This document shows, piece after piece, positions 33,241 through 44,267 of a stretch of DNA of 64,000 nucleotides. A program made the translations under genes and the position numbers. The notes beneath the pieces were generated by a model. The model was given only the letters and a program-made list of their open reading frames with translations, was not told the origin of the DNA and did no database searches. The first letter of the stretch is position 1; every line of letters starts with the position of its first letter. Source of the DNA: Talpa occidentalis (Eukaryota > Chordata > Mammalia > Eulipotyphla > Talpidae); NCBI RefSeq assembly GCF_014898055.3, contig NW_023600993.1, positions 18,318,850 through 18,382,849 of the forward strand, in the 5' to 3' direction.

Positions 33241-35445
33241 AAAACAACACATTTTAACATTTTACCAGTGCTCTCAATCCTCAGAATAAATGTGGTGTTA
33301 CTCTTTCCCTTCACAGCAGTGATCTGTGCTATTTTAAGATCCTTATTAATGTGTGTTGACAATAGACAAGAAAAGGATGAGGGTGTTTCCTGTCTACTTT
33401 TTCAAAAACTGGTTGAAGGAAACATGTATGTCAGAGCTTCTTCTCTTGTGTCATATTGATAAAGTTGATGTTCTTTGGCACTTTACCTTTTCAGACTCTT
33501 TCCACATGCAAGAAACTATGACCTATTCTTACATTTTGAACTTTCCTCTTTCTGACAATAGTATATTGTCAGAGAATAGTATCTTGTCAGAGAATAGTAT
33601 ATTGAGGTTTCCTAAAATTATTGAACATTGAATTGTGGTAAAGAGTGAAATACAAATACTGTTTTTTTCTGTGCTCCTTCCCACCTTGCTCTTGCCCATC
33701 CCTTTGCACCTTCCCCTCCAGTAGCCTCAGTTCTATCTTCAGCTTTCTAAGGTAGGTCCTTAGAACTTTGTTTGGTTTCTTAGTACTCTACATATAATTG
33801 ACCTTAAGTGGTATTTGTCTTTCTCCTTCTCACTTATTTTGCTTCTAATCTCATTTTGCATGTTGTTGCAAATGTTACATCTTTCTGATATACTTGTCTG
33901 TAGTCTTGTTTGCTGTTTTATTAATAAAAGGAGTAAATAATTGATAGTAAAATTTTAAAACAGTGGGTCATAAAAATAGTTTGACATAAAAGTCACCTTT
34001 AACAGACTAAAGTGAGATTTGAATCAAATTTTATAGATATGGCTAATGACATTTTCCCTTTCTTTTTACTTTGAAGGCTGAACTGGTAACATATTACAAA
34101 ATGAGACAAGTGAGAATAGGGTGCGTGGAAGACTTCAAGGTCTATGGATTATTGACTATAAAATGCTGAATTTCTTGCTTAGAAGGACTAAAATGGCAAC
34201 AACAAAAAAAAAGTCGTGGCCAACCACTTCAGGAACCAACAAGCATAGAAGCTTATGGCTCTTTCTACTTGTTTTTGTAGAACCTAAACTATAATTAATA
34301 CTTCGAGCCCACAAAATGAGCAGGATTGGAGGGCTTGGCTTCTGGAGAAATATTTGCAGTGAAAGTTAAGAAGCTGGTGAAACAGCTTATTAAACTAGCC
34401 CATCCCATATAAATACCATAGTCCATGTAGTGATGAAATCTTTCTGGAAGCCTCCAAGTAAGCTTTCAGAGAGCCAGGGTCAGTTTTCATTATACAACTG
34501 GAGTTGGCTGTTTTACAGACCAAGTGACCTCTTACTTTGTGTGGGAGTACAGTCTTTCTGTCTTCACTAAAAAATAATATATTGCTCCTCACTCTTCAAA
34601 GCCATTTTTGGAAATCAATTTGTCATTTTGGTGAGTCTCAGAGGTATCAATGAGTGGCAACTATGGAAGGGTTAAAAATTGAATCCAAATGCTATAGGGA
34701 ATCCTTGTATTGTGGATTATTTATTATCCACATTGCCTAGCAGTGAAATGCAGTTGCTATTTATTTGTAGAGCAAAACAGGAAGTCATTCTCTAAGTGAA
34801 ACGCCCATTAAGAATCAATTTACACGATGATTTATATCCTTTTCACAAAAACACCAGTATTTAAAGCAACAAACACCTTCTGAGTTTTCTAGTGAGGTTT
34901 TTCTTCTCAACAGAAAACTGGAAGAACTTGGGTGTTTAGTATATCTACAATTAAAATAGTCAAATTTTCTAATTAATCATTTTCTAAGAAAATGCTGTCA
35001 TTGAGAGAAGTAATGCAAGCAAATGCAATCACCATAGACTTGGTTTTCTTTTCACACTTGGGTGGGACTCTTCCAAATGGCAGTGTTTTGTAATCACCAG
35101 TGCAACTATCTCATGGAGTAATTTTGTTAAAATCTCTTTTAGATATTGTCTTAGGAAGTGAAAACACAGAATAAATAAATAAAATGCCATTGGAATAGTA
35201 GGGGAAGATATTCATACATATTTGAAAAAGCATTCATGTATTTTCTAACCTATGAGTGAATAGTGGCTCTTAAACTTTCCAGTATGAATGTCTCAACCAG
35301 GGATCTTCTTACACTGTTCATTTTTATACAATAATTGGTTTCCCCCCCTCAGATGTAGTTCTCCCATCACCATATCACCTATGAACCATCACCCTATTCC
35401 CTCGTGTTCTTCCTTCCCCTGTTTTGACCCCCCCTTTTCCTCCTC
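33241..35445. other. Intergenic, nothing assigned except a short tandem repeat
   Basis: No gene recognised. An 18-bp unit gtcagagaatagtatatt is repeated nearly three times at about 33,553-33,605. A C/T-rich patch at 35,341-35,445 precedes an L1 fragment and may be part of it. Confidence 0.4.
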
Positions 35446-35447
35446 TC

Positions 35448-36045
35448 TTGCTACTAAAAGGGAGAAGAATGGAGATATTATACTCTCGGACTTCAAACAA
35501 TACTACAAAGCCATTATAATAAAAACAGCATGTTATTGGAACAAAAACAGCCTCACAGACCAATGGAATATAATTGAAAGCCCAGAAATAAAACCACACA
35601 TACATGGTCAGCTAATCTATGACAAAGAATATACACTGGAGTAGGGAAAGCCTCTTCAATAAATGGTGCTGGGAAGACTGCACTGCAATGTGCAAAAAAA
35701 ATGAAACTAGACTACTATCTCACACCAGATACAAAAATCAAATCAAAATAGATTAAAAACTTGAATGTAAGACCTGACGCCATAAATCATATAGAAGAAA
35801 ACATAGACAAAACACTCTATGACATAAACCTCAGAAACATCTTTGAGTATTCTTCTCCAGAAGCAAAGAAAACAAAGGAGAAGAAACAGCTGGGTCTACA
35901 TCAAACTAAGAGGCTTATATACAGCAAAAGAGACAGGAATCCAAACAAAGACACATCCTACTAAATGGGATAAAATATTTGCACACCATAAAACAGATAA
36001 GGGACTGATATTTAAGATCTACAAAGAGCTAACACAACTCAACAA
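35448..36045 (+). pseudogene. LINE-1 ORF2 C-terminal-half fragment, sense
   Basis: Sense ORF2 sequence just downstream of the reverse transcriptase. The reading frame ending at 35,644 carries [20 protein letters not shown] and a YGQLIYDK-like block (as HGQLIYDK). After a frame break, RPDAINHIEENI, TKWDKIFAHHKTDKGLIFKI and YKELTQLNN follow. These match the corresponding part of the long L1 at 59.6-60.9 kb ([20 protein letters not shown]). No 3' UTR or poly-A follows and the fragment stops abruptly at both ends, so it is a truncated or recombined relic with frameshifts. Confidence 0.85.
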
Positions 36046-36707
36046 TTGCATTTTTCATTCAAATAGCTCTAAAAATAGTGTCAAGTCTTTCAACTAATGT
36101 TAAGAAGATTGTTATGTTCCTGGTGTTACTTATTACGTTTTCTAAATAGACTAGATGCTTTTAAGAATACAGAGATAAAGAAAAGGAGAAAATAGCCTGC
36201 ACTAGGCCAGACACTTGTCATGAAAATGGTAGTGCTAGGGAGAGGTGCCACATTCTGCAAATGACACCAACCGAGACTCAAAGAATGTCTTTTTATGACG
36301 GATGATTTTAGTTGAATTCCAATAGAAATGATTTGGAATAGACAGTTTATAGAATTTACCTATTCTTGCAGGTCATCATTGGAAAATGGAAAATGGGCCA
36401 TTTCCTGTTAGTATCATTTAACGTGAGAAATTTTATTCTTTTCCTTTATTGGCCAAGATGATTCTGAAATATGTTTTGTTGATTATCTAAGGACTATTAA
36501 GTTCAGGTCTGAAAATTCCAAATGAAGTTTTTTGAGAACTTAAGAGACATGTAATTCTTGGGTTCTTTTTGAGACTTATGGAAGTGTATCACTGTCTACT
36601 CTGTCTAATAGCCAGGAGGGGTTAAAAAAAAAAAAAAACAACAATACATGCACTCCTGACAAATTTAAATTCACGTGAGATGAAAATGAAACTAGATTAA
36701 AGATTTA

Positions 36708-36738
<31 letters not shown>

Positions 36739-37110
36739 GTATAAAATGATCATTCAGAGAGCCACTTTTATAGTATGTTCTGTGAGCTGCTGCACAGGTG
36801 CTTTACAGATGCTGTTGAGTGACCAGGGTTCTGTGGCAAATTTGAACTTATACCTTGTACCAAGAAAATGTGAGTGAAAAAATTTCAAGATAATTTTATA
36901 AATGAGAACTCATTTTAGAAGAGAATAATCACTGCATTAAACTATTTTTTAACATACACAAATTCTGCTTGTTCTCCACCAACTGATGTATTGTTTGCCT
37001 TTGAAATTTGATAGTATTTTCACTAATAAGATTGCTTATTTGATTTAGTGTGCCAAGGGCAGTTTCTCTATTTGACTCACTATAACAGGTAACAGTGAAA
37101 GGAGTTTCAC
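36046..37110. other. Intergenic; (TG)n(TA)n microsatellite
   Basis: A poly-A run (about 36,625-36,640) and a (TG)n(TA)n tract at about 36,708-36,739 are the only recognisable items. Confidence 0.45.
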
Positions 37111-37114
37111 CTAG

Positions 37115-37335
37115 AGTGACTGCTGCACATTGCTAATAATACATTGTGGCAGACACTTTCCTAGCCGCTTTCCAAGTACTATCTCATTTTACACTCACAT
37201 CAACCCTGAGGTGGATGCAAATATTATCACTGTTTTGTAGATGAAGAAACAGTTTCAAAGAACTTAAGTAAGTAAAGTGTGTCCAGTATGTGAAATCAAG
37301 GTCAGAAGTAAAGTGTGTCCAGTATGTAAAATCAA
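37115..37335 (+). repeat. MIR SINE with an internal 36-bp tandem duplication
   Basis: MIR order: 'gacactttcctagccgcttt', 'ctatctcattttacactcac', 'accctgaggtggatgcaaat', 'gtagatgaagaaacagtttc', 'agaacttaagtaagtaaag'. The 3' part contains a local duplication: agtaaagtgtgtccagtatg starts at 37,271 and again at 37,307. Confidence 0.78.
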
Positions 37336-37411
37336 TTCTGTTTAACTTCTGAGTTGGAACATCTATACATCAGTTCTTCTCTGATACTTTTGATTATATC
37401 AGTACTAGTTT

Positions 37412-37685
37412 TTTTTTTTTTTAAAGATTTATTTATTTATGTATACAAGAACTGGGGTGTAAGCCAGAGGTGTGGGGGTATGGGGTGAAAGGATTCACCA
37501 GAGACAGAGCAGAACAGGTGGATATACTGAAATATACTGCTGAGGGGAGCAGCAGGCGAGACTGGAGAGGTCTGCTGCACCATGTGGGTCAGCTCCCTGG
37601 CCAGCCAGGGAATCCAACTGGTGCTGTGGTGGCTGCCAATAACTTGATAGCGCTGTCTTTAACACCTGCACCACCAGGGAGGCCC
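37412..37685 (-). mobile_element. tRNA-derived SINE, antisense
   Basis: Tail complement 'aaagatttatttatttatgt', core 'actggggtgtaagccagagg', head complement 'ctgcaccaccagggaggcc'. A 12-bp duplication, cagtactagttt/cagcactagttt, lies at 37,400-37,411 and 37,686-37,697 with one difference. Confidence 0.92.
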
Positions 37686-37782
37686 CAGCACTAGTTTCTT
37701 TTGAGTTGTCATTTCTTTGAAGTTTCTGTTTCTTGCACTGAGCTCTCTTTGGTTGTTTTTTATTTCTAGCTTTTGCAGTACA

Positions 37783-37850
37783 GCAGAGATTCTCAACTCT
37801 AAGTATAATCCATATCACTTAGGGAGATTTAAAAAATACTGATGCTTAGG
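37783..37850 (+). mobile_element. MER5-type hAT relic
   Basis: 'cagcagagattctcaactct' then 'ccatatcacttagggagatt' and 'aaaaaatactgatgcttagg' follow MER5B-like order (cagtggttctcaa; atcacctggggagcttttaaaaaatac). Only about 70 bp remains. Confidence 0.55.
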
Positions 37851-38735
37851 ACAAAACTGTTTTTTCACAGATGACAAGACTGATTGTTAGGATATTAAGA
37901 ATAGAAAAATAAACTATCTGCAACTATTAAACTCATTTAGGGAGATTATATGATAAATGATAAATCAGTTGCATTTTATATACTACTAATGGAAGCTAAC
38001 TAGCTCTTAACATGAGATTGGGACTGGTTGACTTTTAGTTTCAGTATGGAATGGTCTGCTTGGTTGTTAGTTGGGACATCCCAATGTAAATATCTTACAT
38101 CTTTACTCTGGGACTGGTTGGATTTCCCAGAGAAGCGTTTTCAATCTACTGCCTGGAGGATAATGGCCTGGTTGCCAGCATTCAAAAGATTGGAGATTTC
38201 AGCATTCAGTCGGCATATTTTTGCTTAATCCCTATTTTTGGTTCAAAGATTATACTTTCTGCTATGTCTGGCATTTTGAGTATGGAGACCTTCCATTTAC
38301 ACTCTCTGGAGAATGTATTTATAGTCTGCTAGGGTGAGGAAAGAGCTTTCACTCTGGGGCAAAGTGGAGTCTCCAGGAGAAGAGCTGCTTCTTACAATGC
38401 TTTTACCCAGTTATTTTTATTTAAAGTCTGTATGTCGTTCACCCACTTCCAGAAGTGCCTGTTGTTGCCTGTCTCTGACTCCTTTGAGAATTCCTTGGTG
38501 AAGATGAGTTTGGTTCTCAGTGTTCTCTGCTGTTAGCTTAGGCTTTTGTTCTGCTAAATTGATTACTGCTCATCCATCTGCTTTCCAGCTTACAATATTT
38601 TTATTTCTATTCTTCCTTCTTCTGTTCTCTCCATGCTTGTAGGTCTTGTTAAGAAGTTCCTTACCTTCTTTTCTATAAAATATGATGTAAATGTTTCATG
38701 TGAAACTGAAATGCTAAGATTACTTATTAATTTAA
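37851..38735. other. Intergenic, nothing assigned
   Basis: No recognised gene or repeat family. Base composition is ordinary. Confidence 0.4.
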
Positions 38736-38743
38736 AGGAATGA

Positions 38744-39019
38744 GTTTTTTTTTTTTTTAAAGATTTATTTATACAAGCACTGGGTACAGTCAGAAGCGCG
38801 GGAGGGTGAGAGAATTCGCCAGAGCCAGAGCGGGGAGCAGAACAGGCAGAAGGACCAAAGTACATTGCTGAGGGGAGCAGCGGGCGGCAGGAGAAGTCTG
38901 CGTGCCATGTGGGACCCTACTCCGGTGGCCTGGGAGCAGTCGGGGATCGAACTAGTGCTGCAGAAGCTGGGGGCAGCTTCACAACCCAGCGCTCAACTGC
39001 TGTGCCACTGGGGAGGCCC
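38744..39019 (-). mobile_element. tRNA-derived SINE, antisense, CpG-rich copy
   Basis: Tail complement 'taaagatttatttatacaag', core 'cactgggtacagtcagaagc', head complement 'gtgccactggggaggccc'. Resembles the GC-rich copy at 4,558 more than the others (both lack 'ggcc' after 'gtacag'), suggesting a subfamily. Duplication aggaatga at 38,736-38,743 and 39,020-39,027. Confidence 0.92.
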
Positions 39020-39027
39020 AGGAATGA

Positions 39028-41543
39028 CTTATTTTATAAAAAAATTTAAGTTGTAGGTTACCATATAGTAACACATGCTTTATAAGGGAAGAACAATTGA
39101 ACATCTTATTTGTAGAATTCAGAGTAATAATTGTTTTATGTGTAAACATCATGTTGAACCAGGCAATTTTTTTTCATTATAAATAACTCCATTAAAAAAA
39201 AAAAGTAATAAGGGTATCTGGTTTGTCCAATATCAATGGGCATTTCATTGTCTCTCACATAAACCATGTGTGTATGCATTCCTTGCATTTTCATGGTAGT
39301 TCGGAAGAAATTGGATGCAACTGTAGTCATGGCCTGAGGAAGTGAAACATTACGTTTATAGGTGGCACTAATTAATTCAATGAACCTTAATTGAGTACTT
39401 ACCATAAGGCAGACACTGTTCCTGCTGCTGTGTTAGAGAAGTAAACAAAACAGGATTCCATTCCAGTCAGTAGACTTCTGGTATTAAAATGAGCATAAAA
39501 GATACCAAAAAAGCTCTTTCAGCAAATTCTGTGAAATAGGTACCTGTCTGTGTATCTATTGGTATATCTTATTGCATTTTGTCTGTGCTGATGACTTCTC
39601 TACTGGAGCTGTTTCGCAAATGAGATTCTGATTTAACTAAGTCTGTTTGTTGTTGCTGTTTTTGTTCATTATAACATTCCTTTCTAAGGTTGACTTGAAA
39701 CAGACTTCCAAGACATATACAATGTGATAAAACAAGTTAAACTCAAGAGAGTCAGAGAGCTGAGACAGAGGGAGAATACTAGCAGGAAAATAGAATGAAA
39801 GTAAGTATGGCAAAAACGTACAAAATGCATATAAAGAAATCTCATTCCTTGCAAGGAACAGGCCACACACTTTTATATGGAAAATTCCATATTGAACCAG
39901 TCAATTTTAAAAATTTCCATTAAAAAAATAACTATTGGAGAAAGGACTAACAGGATATGTTTTTTGTTTTTTGGGTTTTTTTTGGTAGGCATCTTAAAGA
40001 TAAAAGCAACTTTGGCTTTTATGAATCAAAGAAAATAATCAGTGATTAGGTGGCAGGAAGATACAGAAATTTCTCCTATGGACCTTCCTGAAAGAATCTT
40101 CGTTAGGAGCTAGAACAAAAACATACTTACAAAAAGTGCAATAATGAGTTCCCTGGACTATTTCCTAATGTTAACTACATAAAATTAAATGTGAAAACAT
40201 TTTTAAAGGGTGAGAAAGACAGATTGGTGATCATTTACAGGTATAGTTTAAGTATAAATAATGTGCTAAGCTCCTTCCTAGTTTTAGAGGTCAGTCTTTC
40301 CTCTATAGCTAAATCTCATCTGGAATTAAATCTTCAAATGTGGCATTAAAAGTAGATAAAAAAAACAAAGTAATTTAACTTTAATGTAAATAAATAAGCT
40401 TGTAGAATAATTTAAAGACTTATTTCCCACATTGCATGTTATTTTTGTGATGAAAGAGATCAGAAAAATGTAAAAATGATTTTTACTAGAAAAATTATAG
40501 AATGGTGGAGAGGATGAAATTTTCATGCTTGAAAAAAAATAGCCTAGCTGGAGGAGTTTTTAAGAAGTTATCTAAATTTTTCTGCATGAGAAGATACTGA
40601 AATCATTAAAATGCCTTTTAAACTTTAACTAAAAATAGATAAAACTATATATTTCAATATTGGAAGGATTTCAGTTCTTAATGAGAAATGAAAAGGAAGC
40701 CAAATTTGAAGAAAAATAGTTAAACATTTAAAGTTTGAGTAATTTATTTTGTAGGCACTTTGTAACTGATTCAGTGCTTTTTGGATATAGATGACAGATT
40801 CAAATTCTTTTAAAAATCAACATAATTATTTATGTGAAAATAAATTTCTTGCATTTCAGGGCATTTTTTTATTAACATTGTATTTTTGTTTTCTAGCTGT
40901 ATGGTTTCTACACTTGTTTTCCTACATAAATTTGGTGTCTGTGTTTATTACTTTTCCCATATTTTGTCTTCATAGTATTGTCAGCCTTCTCATTTTCTAT
41001 CAGCTTTTCTACTTCATGATTTCACTTGGAGCTGGTGAAGATTTCAAGCTCTGAATTTCTGCTGTTTGGACCATGACTTCCACTCATTTCTCTCATCTTA
41101 CTCTTAAAGAACCTGATCTCTCTCACTATAAAACTTCTAACCTCTCTCTGACCTCCTGAATCTTGTTGCTTCTCTGGTGAATCACTATAATTAATGCTCT
41201 TGATAGCTACACAGAAATACTCTCCTTTGAGTTTCAGGCTTGTAGGCTTTGCTAAATCCAAATATTTGGAGAACAACAAAACCAGTTCCTTTAGGTGTTA
41301 CTTCTGGAACCTGAATTTTCCTGAAGAAGGTCACATGATAATCGACTGACTGAGTGTTGTGGGATGAAGTTGATTATCTTCTTCTGGTTAACTTTGTACA
41401 TAAAACTTCAGTGTTCTCATGACCCATTAGACATTTGATTCAGCAGGGACTAGCTATTCCAGTTTCAACTGCTTTCCCACTTGGGCCCCGTCTATCTACT
41501 CTCAAGGAAATTCATCAACTTGTCTCTTCTAAAGTTTCTTCAC
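39028..41543. other. Intergenic, AT-rich, nothing firmly assigned
   Basis: About 2.5 kb without a recognised gene. Around 39,375-39,480 ('gagtacttaccataaggcag', 'aagtaaacaaaacaggattc') resembles a common old repeat of unknown family. Otherwise nothing seen. Confidence 0.4.
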
Positions 41544-42310
41544 TTATCCTCCTATTCTTTTTTTTTTTTTAATTTTTTAAAAAAAAATTATTTATTTTTT
41601 ATTTTTTTATTTAAATATTTGATTTTATATAATTCTTACATCTTTTTTCATCTTTGCACAATGTTTGCATTTTCATTTTGGTTATATTCCCCATACAATT
41701 GCACCCCCCTTATTTTGACTCTAGTCCTTCCTTTCCCCCCCCTCCCTCCTCCTCCCCCCCCACCCCCTCCCCAGTGTGTCTCTGGTTTATAATTGCTTGT
41801 TGATTTTGATTTTTACTTTGTATTGATTAGTCTTTTTCCTGCTCTCTTATTTAGGTTTTCTAAATTCCTGCTATGAGTGAGACCATCTGTATTTTTCTTT
41901 TTCTTTCTGACTTATTTCGCTGAGCATGATCCCTTCTAGCTCCATGTTGCTGCAAACTGTATGTGTTTATCTTTTTTGATTGCTGAGTAATATTCCATTG
42001 TGGAGAAAAAAGAACTCTCCTGCACCGCTGGTGGGAGTGCAAACTGGTCCAACCACTATGGAGAGCTGTGTGGAGATTTCTTGAACTACTAAACATAGAG
42101 CTTCCATATGATCCAGCCATTCCACGCCTAGGTATTTACCCAAATGACACAGAAACAGTAATTCCAAAGGGCACCTGCACCCCTATGTTTATAGCAGCAC
42201 TATTTATAATAGCTAAGCTATGGAAGCAACCAAAATGCCCAAAAATAGATGACTGGATCAAGAAGATGTGGTACATATACACAATGGAATATTATCCTCC
42301 TATTCTTTTT
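41544..42310 (-). mobile_element. Twin-primed (5'-inverted) LINE-1 insertion with its TSD
   Basis: Left part (41,563 to about 41,998) is antisense L1 3' end: T-run, a C-rich 3' UTR tract (41,730-41,772), 'gtgtctctggtttataattg', 'tgctatgagtgagaccatct', and on to 'gagtaatattccattgtgg'. At about 42,000 the orientation flips: 42,003-42,291 is L1 ORF2 in sense ('ctggtgggagtgcaaactgg' through 'acacaatggaatatta'). The whole is flanked by a perfect 19-bp duplication, ttatcctcctattcttttt, at 41,544-41,562 and 42,292-42,310. The inner ends of the two segments share the 'acaatggaatatta' stretch, as expected for twin priming. Confidence 0.92.
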
Positions 42311-43430
42311 GTTCCTCTAACCCAAATGGTTTGAGCTCTCACTAGGAGGAGAGAAAGAGAAATTTCTATCCAAAGTAGCCTAACATACATCACCAAACCC
42401 TGTGAAATTCATTTCATTTTTTTTCTAAATTGACAGTCAATATAACAGCATTTTAAATATTAATGATATGGGTAGAAAATTTTTTGGGAAGGGGCCTGGC
42501 TAGGTTGGTAGAAGGTTATTGAAATTGGAGGTGGAAGTTTTCATGAATAACAGTAAAAATCTGGTTCTAAAAGGGGCACATGGTAGATTTGGATTATTTT
42601 TTTATGCACATAAAAAAGATTTAACTGGAAATATCTTCTCATGATAAATTGACACGTAACTCTTTTACCGTTTTCAAAAATTGATAATCTCTTTAACAAA
42701 GAGCATCTCTATTACAAGTGCCTTTAGGCCTATACCATAGCTATCCAAAGAAGGAATGATAACATTTTTATTGATAGCTTCAGTTCTCTCTAAATTATTC
42801 ATTTTTTAAATTTCAAAATCAAGAAGATAAAGAGGAAAATAACTAAAGAAATTAAAGAGAATTGCTGTTTGACAGTAATTGGAAACCAGTGATTGGAAGC
42901 ACTTGGTGAAATATGTTCTACAAAGAACTTAAAATTTTTGTTTTGGTTGCTTATAGATCTCTTCAAGATTTAAATTGCTGCTTTAGGAAGTACAAGTGTC
43001 AAATTGGTCTTGAAGTGCTTTCTTGACTGGAGAAAGACGTTTTGAAAAGAGAGTTGCATTTCTAATGCACTAAATTCTATCATGTTTCAAATTTTAAGAA
43101 AGAATCATCTCATTGTTAATCTAGTATCTGAATTGCTTTTATTTTTCCCCTGACAATAGAAGATGACTCCAGGGAAGCCATAGTTCATGAGTACAATGTG
43201 AGGAATTTCATTCCTGGTATAGGTGTTAACACCTCCTCCTTGGCATTTATAAGTCAGAATCTGACAAGAAATAAATGGCATTCTCAGAGTACTAAATAAG
43301 TGGCTTAATGAAGGCACTACTTATAGGCAGGGTTAAGGAAAACAAAAAGTTGAAAAGTGTCAAGATACTAGCATATAGTGTCTTGATACTATGGGGGCTA
43401 CGGTATTGATAGCTTTCTACCTACTCTTAG
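42311..43430. other. Intergenic, AT-rich, nothing assigned
   Basis: No recognised gene or repeat. A small imperfect inverted repeat, 'gtcaagatactagcatatag' next to 'tgtcttgatac', lies at about 43,359-43,391. Confidence 0.4.
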
Positions 43431-43431
43431 A

Positions 43432-43619
43432 AATCTAGAAATAGGGAAATTTCCTAAATGTATAAACATCTATATATATAAAAACACTGTGACAAACACT
43501 ATGCCAAATGGAAAGACTATAGACACATTCCAGTGAAGATTATAACCAAGGAAAGAATATTGCTATCACCATTACCATGAAACACAGGACTTAAAGCCTT
43601 GTCCAGTGGTACATGCGAA
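43432..43619 (+). pseudogene. Old LINE-1 reverse-transcriptase fragment, sense
   Basis: 'ctagaaatagggaaatttcc', 'aacactatgccaaatggaaa' and 'ttgctatcaccattaccatg' correspond to the L1 reverse-transcriptase stretch just before the catalytic FADD (the LGI-G-YLN...II-NG...GCPLSP zone). It aligns, inverted, with 45,218-45,386 at high similarity by eye, apart from an extra ~20-bp block near 43,580. Too decayed to translate. Confidence 0.65.
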
Positions 43620-43627
43620 GTTAATCC

Positions 43628-43747
43628 TGATAGATGTTTTATTTTTTTAATTGATACTTTGAATGACATCTTATTTTTCCTTATATTATCTATGCTCTCT
43701 ATGTTATTATCTATTTGGTTATTGCTAGTATAGAGGAGTAACTAGTA
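43628..43747 (-). pseudogene. Old LINE-1 ORF2 fragment, antisense
   Basis: Direct repeat of 44,994-45,110: both read 'gatgttttat', then 'tttttaattg', 'ctttga(a/g)tgacat', 'tgttattatctatttggt' and 'attgct(a/g)gtatagag'. The sequence is antisense L1 ORF2 downstream of the polymerase motif. Its neighbour at 43,432 is in the opposite orientation, so the two pieces record a rearranged L1. Confidence 0.6.
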
Positions 43748-44245
43748 TTAGACCCCATGGTCCATAGTCCCTAGCATACTAGCAGCAGCTAGCATATTCT
43801 TTCAGGCCTGAAAGGCCCATCCTAGGAAGCTATTCATAGAACCTGGGGGCAGGAGCTGTGGAAGTGGTTTCATCTGATGGAGCTACAATCCTGGGTAGAT
43901 AAATTCTCCAGTATCCCATAATAGGTTATCTTCTGCTTAGTTTGGTCAATTGGAAGTACGGGTAGGAGCTTGGAGGGCAAGAGGAAAAGGAAGACACAGG
44001 GATTTGTGTCCTCTCTGTCTCTGTCACAGCTCTGGTCTGTGATGGACAGTGCCACTGTGGTACCAGCTACAGCTGCATGGTAAACCTTGCCCCTGGGCTC
44101 CAGTCTGACTACTTTGATCTCTGATTTGGCTCACTGTACTATCTTTTTTTTTTTTTTTTAGCTTTCCTATCCCTTTTGAAACCAATTCACACATTCAATT
44201 CCCTCTGTTTTAAAAACTAAAAATGGCTTATATTTTCTTTTTATC
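43748..44245. other. Intergenic, nothing assigned
   Basis: Mixed-composition sequence with a T-run at about 44,144-44,159 and a (TA)n run at about 44,250-44,271. No gene identified. May contain an unrecognised LTR relic around 43,760-44,100. Confidence 0.35.
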
Positions 44246-44267
44246 TTGATATTATATATATATATAT

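Noticed and set aside
34080..34225. Possible processed pseudogene ending in an A-run
   Set aside because: The A-run at about 34,204-34,213 is short, no TSD was found and no protein similarity could be seen.
35341..35447. C/T-rich stretch as the antisense 3' UTR of a second twin-primed L1
   Set aside because: The resemblance to L1 3' UTR is only in C/T composition, and no TSD or tail could be found.
35288..35644. 118-codon open frame as a possible host gene
   Set aside because: Its C-terminal two-thirds is L1 ORF2 ([12 protein letters not shown]...YWNKN). The N-terminal part is C/T-rich flank.
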